The notes under the pieces were generated by a model, which saw only the letters and a program-made list of their open reading frames with translations, did no database searches and was not told the DNA's origin. A stretch of DNA of 55,143 bases from an uncultured Acidimicrobiales bacterium (lineage in GTDB: Bacteria > Actinomycetota > Acidimicrobiia > Acidimicrobiales > SZUA-35), in the NCBI GenBank assembly GCA_938029215.1, contig CALHFG010000086.1, positions 1-55,143 of the forward strand, read 5' to 3'. Shown piece by piece: positions 6,897 to 14,347 of the stretch (position 1 is its first letter; the number at the start of each line of letters is the position of its first letter). A program made the position numbers and the translations under genes.

Positions 6897-7727
6897 TTAG
6901 ACGGCTTCCATCGGTATCGATCGTGCTCGGCCATCGGGATGCCGTTCAACGAGCGCCTCGATCACTCGGTAACCAGCGGAGTCGAGAGCGGCCTTGATGC
7001 CAGCCACGATCTCCTGGGCGAGCACTCGACCCGGACAGTGATGAGGGCCAACGCCAAACTCATAGCCGGACGACTCGAGATCGAGCTCGACGGTAGTACC
7101 AGCATCGATGCGAGTGTCAGCGATGATTTCGGTCGCAGTGGCCACTCGGACGGTTCGAGCGAGGGCGGAACGACGCTTGGTTCCCTCGTGGCTGGCGAGC
7201 ACCACCGATCCCAGAAGGGCGGCGGTGGCATCGTGGTTCTGGTAGAGAAGCGAGATCGGGGCGACGGGCCCACTGGGGTGTTCGGCAAAACGTTGCAGTA
7301 GCTGGCCAGCCGCGTTGTTGGCCTCGGCGCTGGCTGGCATCTGTCGACCGATGACTTCCACGACCGCCGTCACATCGCTGCGAAGGGCGTTCAGGTCCTC
7401 AGCCGGGACCCCGAGCGCCGTCGCCAACGTTTGGGTTGGAATGACGAAGCCGAGATCGGCAACGGCATCGACTCGAACGCCGTCGAGCACGCCAGCGGCG
7501 CGTCTTTGTGCGTCGGTTCGCACTGCCGCATCGTTTAGCCGTGTGATCGACTCTTCTACATCAGCTCGGCGGGCGGCGTGAGTGGTGCCATCACTAAAGC
7601 GCGCCATTTCTGATCGGAGCGTCGCCAAGTGCCCAGTGATCGTTTCGGGAGCCGCCGGGGGAGTGAACAGCGGGGATGACAGAACGGCCTCCACGTCGAC
7701 CGCCGAAGAGAACTTAGGAAGGGACAC
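6897..7727 (-). CDS. Short cytochrome P450-like protein (K-helix ExxR region missing)
   Basis: A 276-residue protein; normal P450s have about 400. The heme-ligand loop is clear: 'FGVGPHHCPGRVLAQE' (residues about 225-240), matching FGxGxHxCxG with the axial cysteine. Upstream are P450-like stretches: 'ARFSDGTTHAARR' (C-helix region), an I-helix-like 'NHDATAALLGSVVLA', and 'RTVRVATATEIIADTRIDA' (strand region before the meander). Between the I-helix-like and strand parts, the usual K helix with ExxR and most of the meander are absent, and the I helix lacks the AGxxT motif. Both ends read smoothly, so this looks like a compact family rather than a broken gene. Monooxygenase activity is therefore uncertain. 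It lies 39 bp after the HAD gene on the same strand and converges with the hydratase gene. Confidence 0.7.
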   Translation of the reverse strand: MSLPKFSSAVDVEAVLSSPLFTPPAAPETITGHLATLRSEMARFSDGTTHAARRADVEESITRLNDAAVRTDAQRRAAGVLDGVRVDAVADLGFVIPTQTLATALGVPAEDLNALRSDVTAVVEVIGRQMPASAEANNAAGQLLQRFAEHPSGPVAPISLLYQNHDATAALLGSVVLASHEGTKRRSALARTVRVATATEIIADTRIDAGTTVELDLESSGYEFGVGPHHCPGRVLAQEIVAGIKAALDSAGYRVIEALVERHPDGRARSIPMEAV

Positions 7728-7766
7728 TTGGCCAGTGTGGTCGACAGAGCAGCCAGTCCGAAAGAT

Positions 7767-8432
7767 CTACTCGATCGAGAGGCCAAGCCGGGCGGCAACC
7801 TGACGCCAGGCGTCCTCCGCATTTGCGATGTCGAACCACATCGCGTTGAGGCCGGCCTCAGTGGCACCGGCAACGCTTCGGGGCTGGTCGTCCACGAAGA
7901 GCATGCGTTGGGCTGGCACTCCCACGATCTCCTCGGCCCGGGCGAACGCACGCGGGTCCGGTTTCAAGATGTTGGTGTCGGAACAGTCCACGATGTGATC
8001 GACAAGTGACAGGAACTCCACGCCGTGTTCCCACTCCCGACCATGGAACGCCCGCATGTCGTTGGTGAGGATCGACACGCCATAGCCCGCCGCCAACGCT
8101 GCGTTGACTGTGGCCGTGGCGTCGGGTCGAATCAATTCCGGAGTCGGTGGTTCATACAGCAGCCGCATGTAGTCAGCAGTTTCCATCGGTTCTCCCGCCG
8201 CGGCCCCTACCTCAGCGGCTCGCGCTGCCCAGTAGCCCCGTTCGGTGATGCCGTCACCTGCGATCATCCGGCGCCACAGCTCGTCGGTTGACGGGTCTAT
8301 GGGGCCCAACCAAGGAAACGACCCTGCGGGCAAACCGAGCAGTTTTTCGGCTCGGTCGTGGAGCTCAACCGGGTTCAGTAGGCAGACACCTCCGAAGTCG
8401 AGGAGGAGTACGTCTACATCGGTCGCAGCCAC
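7767..8432 (-). CDS. HAD-superfamily hydrolase
   Basis: A HAD protein of about 221 residues. Motif I is 'LLDFGGVCLL', a DxG variant of DxD: the second aspartate, the usual acid/base, is glycine. This is common in the HAD-IA-like 'DFGGV' group. Motif II is 'ILTNDM', motif III 'NILKPDPRAF', and motif IV 'LFVDDQPRSV'. A cap domain lies between motifs I and II. The start is uncertain: the frame is open back to 8579, which would overlap the channel gene. I prefer GTG 8432, a few residues before the first strand. It probably forms an operon with the P450-like gene. Confidence 0.8.
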   Translation of the reverse strand: MAATDVDVLLLDFGGVCLLNPVELHDRAEKLLGLPAGSFPWLGPIDPSTDELWRRMIAGDGITERGYWAARAAEVGAAAGEPMETADYMRLLYEPPTPELIRPDATATVNAALAAGYGVSILTNDMRAFHGREWEHGVEFLSLVDHIVDCSDTNILKPDPRAFARAEEIVGVPAQRMLFVDDQPRSVAGATEAGLNAMWFDIANAEDAWRQVAARLGLSIE

Positions 8433-8517
8433 CGCCAGATCGTAGGACGCACCCGCCGGGCTGTCTCCGGCTATCCCACGGAGCGGGACCGGTTCGTGCA
8501 GTGCATACTGGCGGACG

Positions 8518-9609
8518 ATGTTCTCCTCGCATCTCAAAACACTGTTGGTCCTCGCGCTGATCATCGGCGGTATCGCCACAACCGGAGCAGTCTCGGCTCA
8601 GTCCGATGAGCTTCCCGCCCAGAGGGTGACGGTGGTGATGACCGACATCGAACCGTTCGTTGTCGACAACGACGGCCGGCCCGACGGGTTTTACGCAGAG
8701 ATCTGGGATGTCGTGGCAGCCGAACTGGGCGTGGACTATGACGTCGTATGGGTCGAGACATTTGGAGAGTTGTTGCCCACGGTTGCGTCCGGCCGGGCCG
8801 ATCTGGCGGTTGCACCGCTGAGCCCCACCGCAGAACGCGAAGAGAACTTCGACTTCACGTCTGCGGTGATCAGCTCCGGACCCCAGTTTGGTTATCACGA
8901 GCGTCTCGTAACGAGGCGGTCGCTGTTCTCGGCAATGTTCTCGTCGTCGATTCGCAACATCCTGCTTATTGCATTGCTCGGGCTCCTGGTACTCGCCCAC
9001 TTGATCTGGCTCGTGGAGCGGAGCCGCGAGACAGATGGCGAGAGCCAAGACTTTGACCCTCGCTACCTCCAAGGGATCTGGGACGGGTTGTGGTGGTCCA
9101 TGGTCACCGTCACCACCGTCGGCTATGGCGACAAAGCACCTCGTTCGGTGGCGGGCCGGGGTATCGCGCTACTCGCAATGCTGATGAGTCTGTTCCTCGT
9201 GGGCGCCATCGTTTCTCAGGTGACCGGCGCCCTTCAGGAGAATCGGACCGAAGCCACCACCGTCACGCTCGACAATGTTGGGGAGCGCCCCGTAGGGGTA
9301 GTTGCGGGAACGAGTTTTGCGGCCTTTGTTGAGTCACAGGGCGTTGCCGTGGTGCCCTACAGGTCACAGACCGAGGCGTTTGAAGCCGCTCAGTCCGGAG
9401 AGATTGACCTTGTGGTGGCGAACCCGTTTGCTCTGAGCGACGTTGGCAGCCGGTATGGCCTCGTGCAGACCGGTGAGGTTCTCTACGAAGAATTCGAAAC
9501 GTTCGGACTCGCGCAGGGGTCGCCCTGGCGAGAGCCGATCAACAGGGTCTTGGCCGACCTTCAGTCGTCAGGTGAGGTCGGGGCCATTACCGCCCGTTGG
9601 ATCGACTAG
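8518..9609 (+). CDS. GluR0-like ligand-gated potassium channel (prokaryotic ionotropic glutamate receptor)
   Basis: A 363-residue protein with the layout of Synechocystis GluR0. A signal peptide (residues 1-27, ending AVSAQ) is followed by ligand-binding lobe 1 of the periplasmic solute-binding type (about 35-140, 'DIEPFVVDNDGRPDGFYAEI' and 'GRADLAVAPLSPTAERE'). TM1 is at about 145-165. The pore helix and filter read 'WWSMVTVTTVGYGD' (about 190-205), TM2 is at about 215-240, and lobe 2 follows to the C-terminus ('IDLVVANPFALSDV'). The TVGYG filter predicts potassium selectivity. The third TM of eukaryotic receptors is absent, as in GluR0. The external ligand is probably an amino acid or similar small anion, which is inference. 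The 3' end overlaps the convergent IclR gene by 42 nt. Confidence 0.88.
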   Translation: MFSSHLKTLLVLALIIGGIATTGAVSAQSDELPAQRVTVVMTDIEPFVVDNDGRPDGFYAEIWDVVAAELGVDYDVVWVETFGELLPTVASGRADLAVAPLSPTAEREENFDFTSAVISSGPQFGYHERLVTRRSLFSAMFSSSIRNILLIALLGLLVLAHLIWLVERSRETDGESQDFDPRYLQGIWDGLWWSMVTVTTVGYGDKAPRSVAGRGIALLAMLMSLFLVGAIVSQVTGALQENRTEATTVTLDNVGERPVGVVAGTSFAAFVESQGVAVVPYRSQTEAFEAAQSGEIDLVVANPFALSDVGSRYGLVQTGEVLYEEFETFGLAQGSPWREPINRVLADLQSSGEVGAITARWID

Positions 9610-10389
9610 CTGGCTGCCGGTTAGGCCGCTCATTTGGGCGGAGACTCTTTTGGCGAGCGCAACTACCGCCTCTGTATAGGCAATGCGGTTTGGGTCCATA
9701 CGTGCGGCGGGACCGGCGATGCTGAGGGAGGCGATCACCTGCGACGCTTCGTTTCGGATCGGGGCGGCGATGGACACGACGCCTGGCTCTGACTCCTCAC
9801 GGTTCTCCGCGAATCCCTGGCGGCGGATCTCGGTGAGTTGCCGGCGTAGCACTTTGGGGTCGGTGATCGTTTGGGCGGTTCGTCGGGGGAGCTTCCAATC
9901 CTTCAGAAGCTGATCAACCCGACTCTTCGGAGCAAACGCCATCAGCACCTTGCCCGAGCCCGTGCAGTGAGCATGAGCGCGTCGGCCCAGCTCAGTGAAG
10001 ACCCGCATCGTGTTCGGACTGTCCAGGCGCTCGACGTACACAACCTGGCGACCGTCGAGGACCCCGACTTGCACGGTCTCGCCGGTTCGACTCCGCAGCT
10101 CGGTCATTGAAACCAACACCGCTTCGTGCAGCGATCGTTGTGTCGGGAGCGCTCCGACGAGGTCGAAGACCGACAGCCCCAGGCGATACCGCCCGGTCTG
10201 GTCGTCCTGATCTAGCAGACCTTCGTCGGTCAACGTGCTGAGGAGCCGGTGAACGGTGGAAGTGGAGATTTCTAGGTGTCGGGCCAGATCGCCCACACCC
10301 CAATCAGGTTGGCTGGGGGAGAAGGACTTCAATACTCGCGCAGCGTTCGCTACCGAAGACAGTCGGTTTCTCGAAGCGGACGCAGGCAT
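9568..10389 (-). CDS. IclR-family transcriptional regulator
   Basis: A 273-residue regulator. The N-terminal winged HTH is at about residues 8-70 ('GVGDLARHLEISTSTVHRLL'). The IclR effector domain follows, with 'TGETVQVGVLDGRQVVYVERL', 'HAHCTGSGKVLMAF', and the C-terminal 'VVSIAAPIRNEASQVIASLSI'. The start is ATG 10389 rather than the upstream ATG at 10410, because the HTH then begins at the normal distance. It is transcribed away from the dioxygenase operon, with 86 bp between them that hold palindromic candidate operators. It is therefore the likely regulator of that operon, with an aromatic or related small acid as possible effector. Its 3' end overlaps the channel gene. Confidence 0.92.
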   Translation of the reverse strand: MPASASRNRLSSVANAARVLKSFSPSQPDWGVGDLARHLEISTSTVHRLLSTLTDEGLLDQDDQTGRYRLGLSVFDLVGALPTQRSLHEAVLVSMTELRSRTGETVQVGVLDGRQVVYVERLDSPNTMRVFTELGRRAHAHCTGSGKVLMAFAPKSRVDQLLKDWKLPRRTAQTITDPKVLRRQLTEIRRQGFAENREESEPGVVSIAAPIRNEASQVIASLSIAGPAARMDPNRIAYTEAVVALAKRVSAQMSGLTGSQLVDPTGGNGPDLT

Positions 10390-10411
10390 AGCGACAACGG
10401 TACATCTCATC

Positions 10412-10456
10412 CGTCACGTCCCGCTATGCGGGATAGTCCTGTACGCGGATGTGACG
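10412..10456. promoter_or_regulatory. Candidate IclR operator/promoter region
   Basis: This divergent intergenic region contains CCCGC-TAT-GCGGG (10420-10432), a perfect 5-bp inverted repeat. It is flanked by CGTCAC (10412-10417) and GTGACG (10451-10456), an outer inverted pair. Position between iclR-type and dioxygenase genes suggests binding by the adjacent IclR protein. This is inference from symmetry only. Confidence 0.45.
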
Positions 10457-10475
10457 TCCGGCATAGGTTCGGCCA

Positions 10476-11384
10476 ATGGGGATTCTGCGGCTCAGCCATG
10501 TTGACATCACCGTCACCGATCTTGAGTTGGCCGCGGCCTACTACACCCAAGTCCTTGGATTGGAAATCACCGACCGAACCGAAGACCGAATCTTCTTCAA
10601 ATGTTGGGACGAGCGGGACCATCACTGCCTTGCGGTCCGCCATCACACCCGGGTCGGCCTGGATCGATTTGCGTTCAAGGTTGAGCGAGACTCCGACCTC
10701 GATCACTTCCAAGCCCGAATAGAAGCTGCCGGGCATCCAGTGGAGCGAATCGCCGATGGCGAAGAAGTTGGTCAGGGAGAGTCGATCCGTTTCCAGCTTC
10801 CGTCGGGACAGGAGATGGAACTGGTCGCCGATGTCCACAAGGTCGGCGGCCGGTTACCGCTGGTCAACCCGCCACCAATGCCGCAAGGTTTGGTGGGAAT
10901 AGCTCCTCCCCGAATCGATCACCTGCTCGTTCACGCCGAGGAAGTCCCGGTCGTGGCTGCGTTCTTCCAGGACGTTCTGGACTTCAGACTCACCGAGCAG
11001 CTGCTTAACGGGCAAGGACACCAGACCATCGCATTCCTCGAACGGTCGGCCAAGCCTCACGACATCGCATTCGTGCAAGGCCCCAACGGCGCCCTTCATC
11101 ACTTCTCTTTCTGGCTGGATGACTGGGACCACATCCGAAAGGCCGCCGACATCCTTGCCTACAACGGCGTAACGATTGATGTTGGGCCAACCCGTCACGG
11201 TCTCACCAGAGGCAACACGATCTACTTCTTTGATCCCATGGGAACCCGCAACGAAGTGTTCACCGGGGGCTACCGACCCGATCCAGACTTTCCCACGATC
11301 ACGTGGACCAACGAACAGGAAGGCCGAGCCGTTTTCTACTACGAAGGCGTGCTCAACCACCGATTCGCGACGGTGCACACATGA
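10476..11384 (+). CDS. Extradiol ring-cleavage dioxygenase (catechol 2,3-dioxygenase type), first of two
   Basis: A 302-residue vicinal-oxygen-chelate dioxygenase with two tandem modules. The N-terminal module begins 'GILRLSHVDITVTDLELAAAYY'. The catalytic C-terminal module begins at about residue 145 ('PPRIDHLLVHAEEV'). The Fe(II) ligands fit the usual 2-His-1-Glu set: His in 'RIDHL', His in 'LHHFSFW', Glu in 'TRNEVFTGGY'. The conserved 'GPTRHGLTRGNTIYFFDP' is also present. It should open a catechol ring next to the diol, giving a semialdehyde product. The start is ATG 10476. Its TGA overlaps the ATG of the second copy. Confidence 0.9.
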   Translation: MGILRLSHVDITVTDLELAAAYYTQVLGLEITDRTEDRIFFKCWDERDHHCLAVRHHTRVGLDRFAFKVERDSDLDHFQARIEAAGHPVERIADGEEVGQGESIRFQLPSGQEMELVADVHKVGGRLPLVNPPPMPQGLVGIAPPRIDHLLVHAEEVPVVAAFFQDVLDFRLTEQLLNGQGHQTIAFLERSAKPHDIAFVQGPNGALHHFSFWLDDWDHIRKAADILAYNGVTIDVGPTRHGLTRGNTIYFFDPMGTRNEVFTGGYRPDPDFPTITWTNEQEGRAVFYYEGVLNHRFATVHT

Positions 11385-12301
11385 GCTCCGAAGGCATCTT
11401 GCGCCTGTCGCATGCCGAAGTTCGAGTCCCCGACCTTCAGTTGGCAACGGCCTACTACGCCGAGGTTGTTGGCCTCATCGTCACCCGGACCGAAACCGAT
11501 CGAACGTTCCTGAAAGGCTGGGACGAACACCAGCATCATTCGCTGATTCTCACGACCGCCTCCACCTACGGGCTCAACAGCCTCGCCTTCAAGGTGATGG
11601 AATTGGGCGAACTGGACCGGCTGGCCGGACGGGTCGAAGCCGCCGGCATCACCACTCAGCGATTCGAGCCGGGCGAACTCAATCCGGCGTCGGGAACGGT
11701 GGTGCGCTTCACCGCACCCAGCGGTCACGTGATCGACCTAGAACAGGGTCAGGCTCAGGTGGGCAACGGCCTCACGTTGATCAACCCACCGCCAGCCCCC
11801 GACGGCCTCAAGGGAATGAAGCCACCTCGGATCGATCACATCTTCCTGCTGTGCGAAGACGTCGACGGCATCACCGCGTTCTTCCGAGAAGTCCTGGAGT
11901 TTCGGCTCACCGAGCAGATCGTGGCCGATGATGGACATCAACTCACCACGTTTCTGGAACGCACTCACACCCCCCACGACATCGCTTTCCTCACCGGGCC
12001 CGATGGCGGCTTCCATCACCTGGCCTACTGGGTCGACGAGTGGAACGACCTTCGCCACGCGGCTGACACCTGTGCCTACCACGGCGTACAAATCGACGCG
12101 GGCCCCACCCGACATGGCGCCACTCGAGGTTGTGGTCTGTACTTCTTTGACCCGGCGGGTAACCGCAACGAGGTCTACACCGGCGGGTATTGGTTCGACC
12201 CCGACGACGAACCAACCACTTGGACCGAAGCCGAAATGGGACGGGCGATCTTCACCTACAAGGGTCAAGTCGACCCCGGATTTATGAGCGTGCACTCATG
12301 A
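11381..12301 (+). CDS. Extradiol ring-cleavage dioxygenase (catechol 2,3-dioxygenase type), second of two
   Basis: A 306-residue paralogue of the preceding gene, clearly alike along the whole length ('GILRLSHAEVRVPDLQLATAYY', 'PPRIDHIFLLCEDV', 'FHHLAYWVDEW', 'GNRNEVYTGGYWFDP'). The metal ligands His, His and Glu are conserved. It starts at ATG 11381 within an ATGA overlap with the first gene, and its own stop overlaps the next ATG the same way, so the three genes are tightly coupled. The two enzymes could take different catechols or assemble as a heteromer; sequence alone cannot decide. Confidence 0.9.
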   Translation: MSSEGILRLSHAEVRVPDLQLATAYYAEVVGLIVTRTETDRTFLKGWDEHQHHSLILTTASTYGLNSLAFKVMELGELDRLAGRVEAAGITTQRFEPGELNPASGTVVRFTAPSGHVIDLEQGQAQVGNGLTLINPPPAPDGLKGMKPPRIDHIFLLCEDVDGITAFFREVLEFRLTEQIVADDGHQLTTFLERTHTPHDIAFLTGPDGGFHHLAYWVDEWNDLRHAADTCAYHGVQIDAGPTRHGATRGCGLYFFDPAGNRNEVYTGGYWFDPDDEPTTWTEAEMGRAIFTYKGQVDPGFMSVHS

Positions 12302-13386
12302 GCGATCCGAGCAACAACGGGACCGACAACGGGCAGGCGCCCGACGCCGGTCGGCATAGCGCTCCGCTGTATCTAGCAAAGTATCGCGAGAGCCAGAACA
12401 GGGCTGCTGCTGCCCCTGCCGCTGCGCCGGTCAGTGATGAGCCGCTCTACCTGCAGCGTTTTCGGGAACAGGGCGATGCTGGCCCGCAGAGTGATCTTCC
12501 GCTGTGGCAGCGAGCGCCGCTCGCCACCCAACAGGCCCTCACCGAAGACAATCGGAACAAGGAGATTTCTCCGCCACCGGGATCTGCCCGGGCACTACGC
12601 AACGATGTCTACCTCATTCGGCACGGCGAGACACAGGGGTACTCCACCGATTCCGGCCTTACTCCGCAAGGGGCCTGGCAGGCTCACGGCTGGGGTCAGA
12701 CAATGGCTCGCCGGATCAAAGACGGTGAGACCGTGGTGTTCCGGCACGCCGCTACCAACCGGGCCACCGAAACCGCCCAGCAGATTCATCGTGGGCTGCT
12801 TGATGGATTGGCCCAGTACGAAAAGAACATCACGATCCACGAGCCGGCCGTGGCCAACGAGTTCCGAAACTTCCAGTTCGTTTCTCCCGACGGTCTGAAA
12901 GATGTCACCGCAGCGTTCCGTGAGTACAGCTCGATCCTCGAAGGTTTCGAACGCTCCGCCGCCCGGGACCGTCCCAAGTGGGTGGTGGAGATGGACCGGT
13001 TCTGGCGCACCCAGCAGGGCGGAGGCGATCCGATCCAGCATTGGCTCACCATTCCGCTGATGCACTTCGAACCGCCGTCGATGACGGTGCGGCGTTTCTG
13101 GGCTGGGATCAACCGTCTGTCCGATGAGTTCCCCGGAGCTCGTTTGGCGATCGCAACCCACTCGGGCTGCATTCGAGCGTTCGCCGTGAACGCCCTGGGA
13201 TATGACCCGGGCGAGCCCTACAACATTGAGCACGTTCGGGTGAAGCTGCTGGCCGACCGGGACGACACGGTCAATGGGCGCGACGCCACCGTTGCCTATC
13301 GCAATCGCGTGGAAGAGATCAAGGTCCCCTCAATCGACCAACTTCCCACCTGGCAAGTCAACGACCAATGGGGCGGTTTCGGATGA
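12298..13386 (+). CDS. Histidine-phosphatase (phosphoglycerate mutase-like) family protein
   Basis: A 362-residue protein. The catalytic domain starts at about residue 100 with 'DVYLIRHGETQGYSTDSGLT' (RHG motif with the catalytic His). It has a later conserved His in 'LAIATHSGCIRAF' and the Arg region 'FRHAATNRATETA'. The N-terminal 95 residues are low-complexity (Ala/Pro) and carry a repeated short motif: 'APLYLAKYRESQ' and 'EPLYLQRFREQG'. These may be docking motifs. It is the third gene of the dioxygenase operon (ATGA overlap), an unusual partner for ring cleavage, which suggests a phosphorylated or CoA-type substrate in the route or a regulatory phosphatase. The real substrate is unknown. 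Confidence 0.85.
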   Translation: MSDPSNNGTDNGQAPDAGRHSAPLYLAKYRESQNRAAAAPAAAPVSDEPLYLQRFREQGDAGPQSDLPLWQRAPLATQQALTEDNRNKEISPPPGSARALRNDVYLIRHGETQGYSTDSGLTPQGAWQAHGWGQTMARRIKDGETVVFRHAATNRATETAQQIHRGLLDGLAQYEKNITIHEPAVANEFRNFQFVSPDGLKDVTAAFREYSSILEGFERSAARDRPKWVVEMDRFWRTQQGGGDPIQHWLTIPLMHFEPPSMTVRRFWAGINRLSDEFPGARLAIATHSGCIRAFAVNALGYDPGEPYNIEHVRVKLLADRDDTVNGRDATVAYRNRVEEIKVPSIDQLPTWQVNDQWGGFG

Positions 13387-13450
13387 TTTCTTTGCACTCC
13401 ACGTGTGAACCTGTGGGTAGACCGATTGCGCCTCATGCTCGGTGCTACAC

Positions 13451-13511
13451 GTTTGCCACCCAGCGCAAGAGAGAAACCCCCGGCTCTGAAGAGAGCTCTG
13501 TGAAGGGGCGG
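13451..13511. repeat. C-rich hairpin repeat, copy A
   Basis: First of two direct repeats of about 61 nt in a 314-bp convergent intergenic region (13387-13700). Shared blocks with copy B are GCCAC, AGCGCAA, AGAG, CCCCCGGCTCTG and TGAAGGGG. A short hairpin (AGAG ... CTCT) exposes a CCCCC run in its loop. Confidence 0.6.
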
Positions 13512-13556
13512 CTCGCTAGAGACCGAGCCAAGGTTGGTTCAGACGATCCGCGACTC

Positions 13557-13618
13557 GTTCGCCACGTAGCGCAAAAGAGCAGCCCCCGGCTCTGGAGGGG
13601 TCCCCCTGAAGGGGAAGA
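13557..13618. repeat. C-rich hairpin repeat, copy B
   Basis: Second copy, about 75% identical to copy A by eye. AGAGC-AGCCCCCG-GCTCT forms a 5-bp stem with a C-rich loop, and AGGG-GTCC-CCCT forms a second hairpin. At the second hairpin copy A has a pair changed from G-C to A-T, consistent with structure being kept. Nothing else in 13387-13700 looks coding. The repeats lie between the 3' ends of the phosphatase and response-regulator genes. Confidence 0.6.
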
Positions 13619-13700
13619 AGCAGGCTTCGTAAGTGGACGCAATACGTTTACCCACATTGGTTGCGATCGGGCCCTGGTTGAGTGCGTGGCGAACTCGAAA

Positions 13701-14345
13701 CTAGACGATTCGGCGTTTGGCGGCCCAGCGGGTGAGTTCATGGCGGTTGGACACCTGCAGCTTGCGCAGCACGTTCGAAGCATGGGTTTCCACGGTCTTG
13801 ATCGAGATAGTCAGTCGGCGAGCGATCTCCTTGTACGCATAACCTCGGGCGAGCAGACGCATGACTTCTTGTTCGCGAGGTGACAGCAAGTCGAGCTCGG
13901 GGTCTTCCGGCGTTGGAAGTGTGGCGCTGAACGCGTCGATCACGAACCCCGCCAGGCGTGGGGAGAACACCGCATCACCCTCGGCAACCCGTTTCACGGC
14001 ATCGGCCAACTCATCGCTGCTGATCGACTTGGTCACATACCCTCGAGCCCCAGCTCGGATGACGGCAATGACGTCATCGGGGTCGTCGGACACGGACAAC
14101 GCAAGGAACCGAATGTCTTCGCCGCCACCGGCGCGTACGCCGGTGATCACGTCGGCTCCGGTTCCCGAAGGTAAATGCACGTCGAGGAGAACTACCTCGG
14201 GGGCTCGGTCAAGAATGACCTCCACCGCCTCGAGAACATCACCCGCCTCGGCCAGGACCTGGACACGATCGCCTAGTTGAGCGGCGACACCGGCCCGAAC
14301 CATGTCGTGGTCGTCCACGAGGATGACGGTTGGTGCATAGGCCAT
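13701..14345 (-). CDS. NarL/LuxR-family response regulator
   Basis: A 214-residue two-component regulator. The receiver domain (residues 1-120) has the acidic pair in 'ILVDDHDMVRAG', the phosphoacceptor Asp in 'VVLLDVHLPSGTG', the Ser in 'ALSVSDD' and the Lys in 'GYVTKSISSDEL'. The LuxR-type HTH (about 150-214) reads 'LSPREQEVMRLLARGYAYKE' and 'SIKTVETHASNVLRKLQV'. It starts 2 nt after the stop of the kinase gene, so kinase and regulator form one operon. It probably binds the ACCCTGA half-sites in the divergent promoter at 15608-15638, which is inference. Confidence 0.95.
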   Translation of the reverse strand: MAYAPTVILVDDHDMVRAGVAAQLGDRVQVLAEAGDVLEAVEVILDRAPEVVLLDVHLPSGTGADVITGVRAGGGEDIRFLALSVSDDPDDVIAVIRAGARGYVTKSISSDELADAVKRVAEGDAVFSPRLAGFVIDAFSATLPTPEDPELDLLSPREQEVMRLLARGYAYKEIARRLTISIKTVETHASNVLRKLQVSNRHELTRWAAKRRIV

Positions 14346-14347
14346 TG

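Noticed and set aside
7767-8432. Second HAD protein considered broken because motif I is DFGG rather than DxD
   Set aside because: DFGGV is a common natural variant of this HAD group and the other three motifs are intact.
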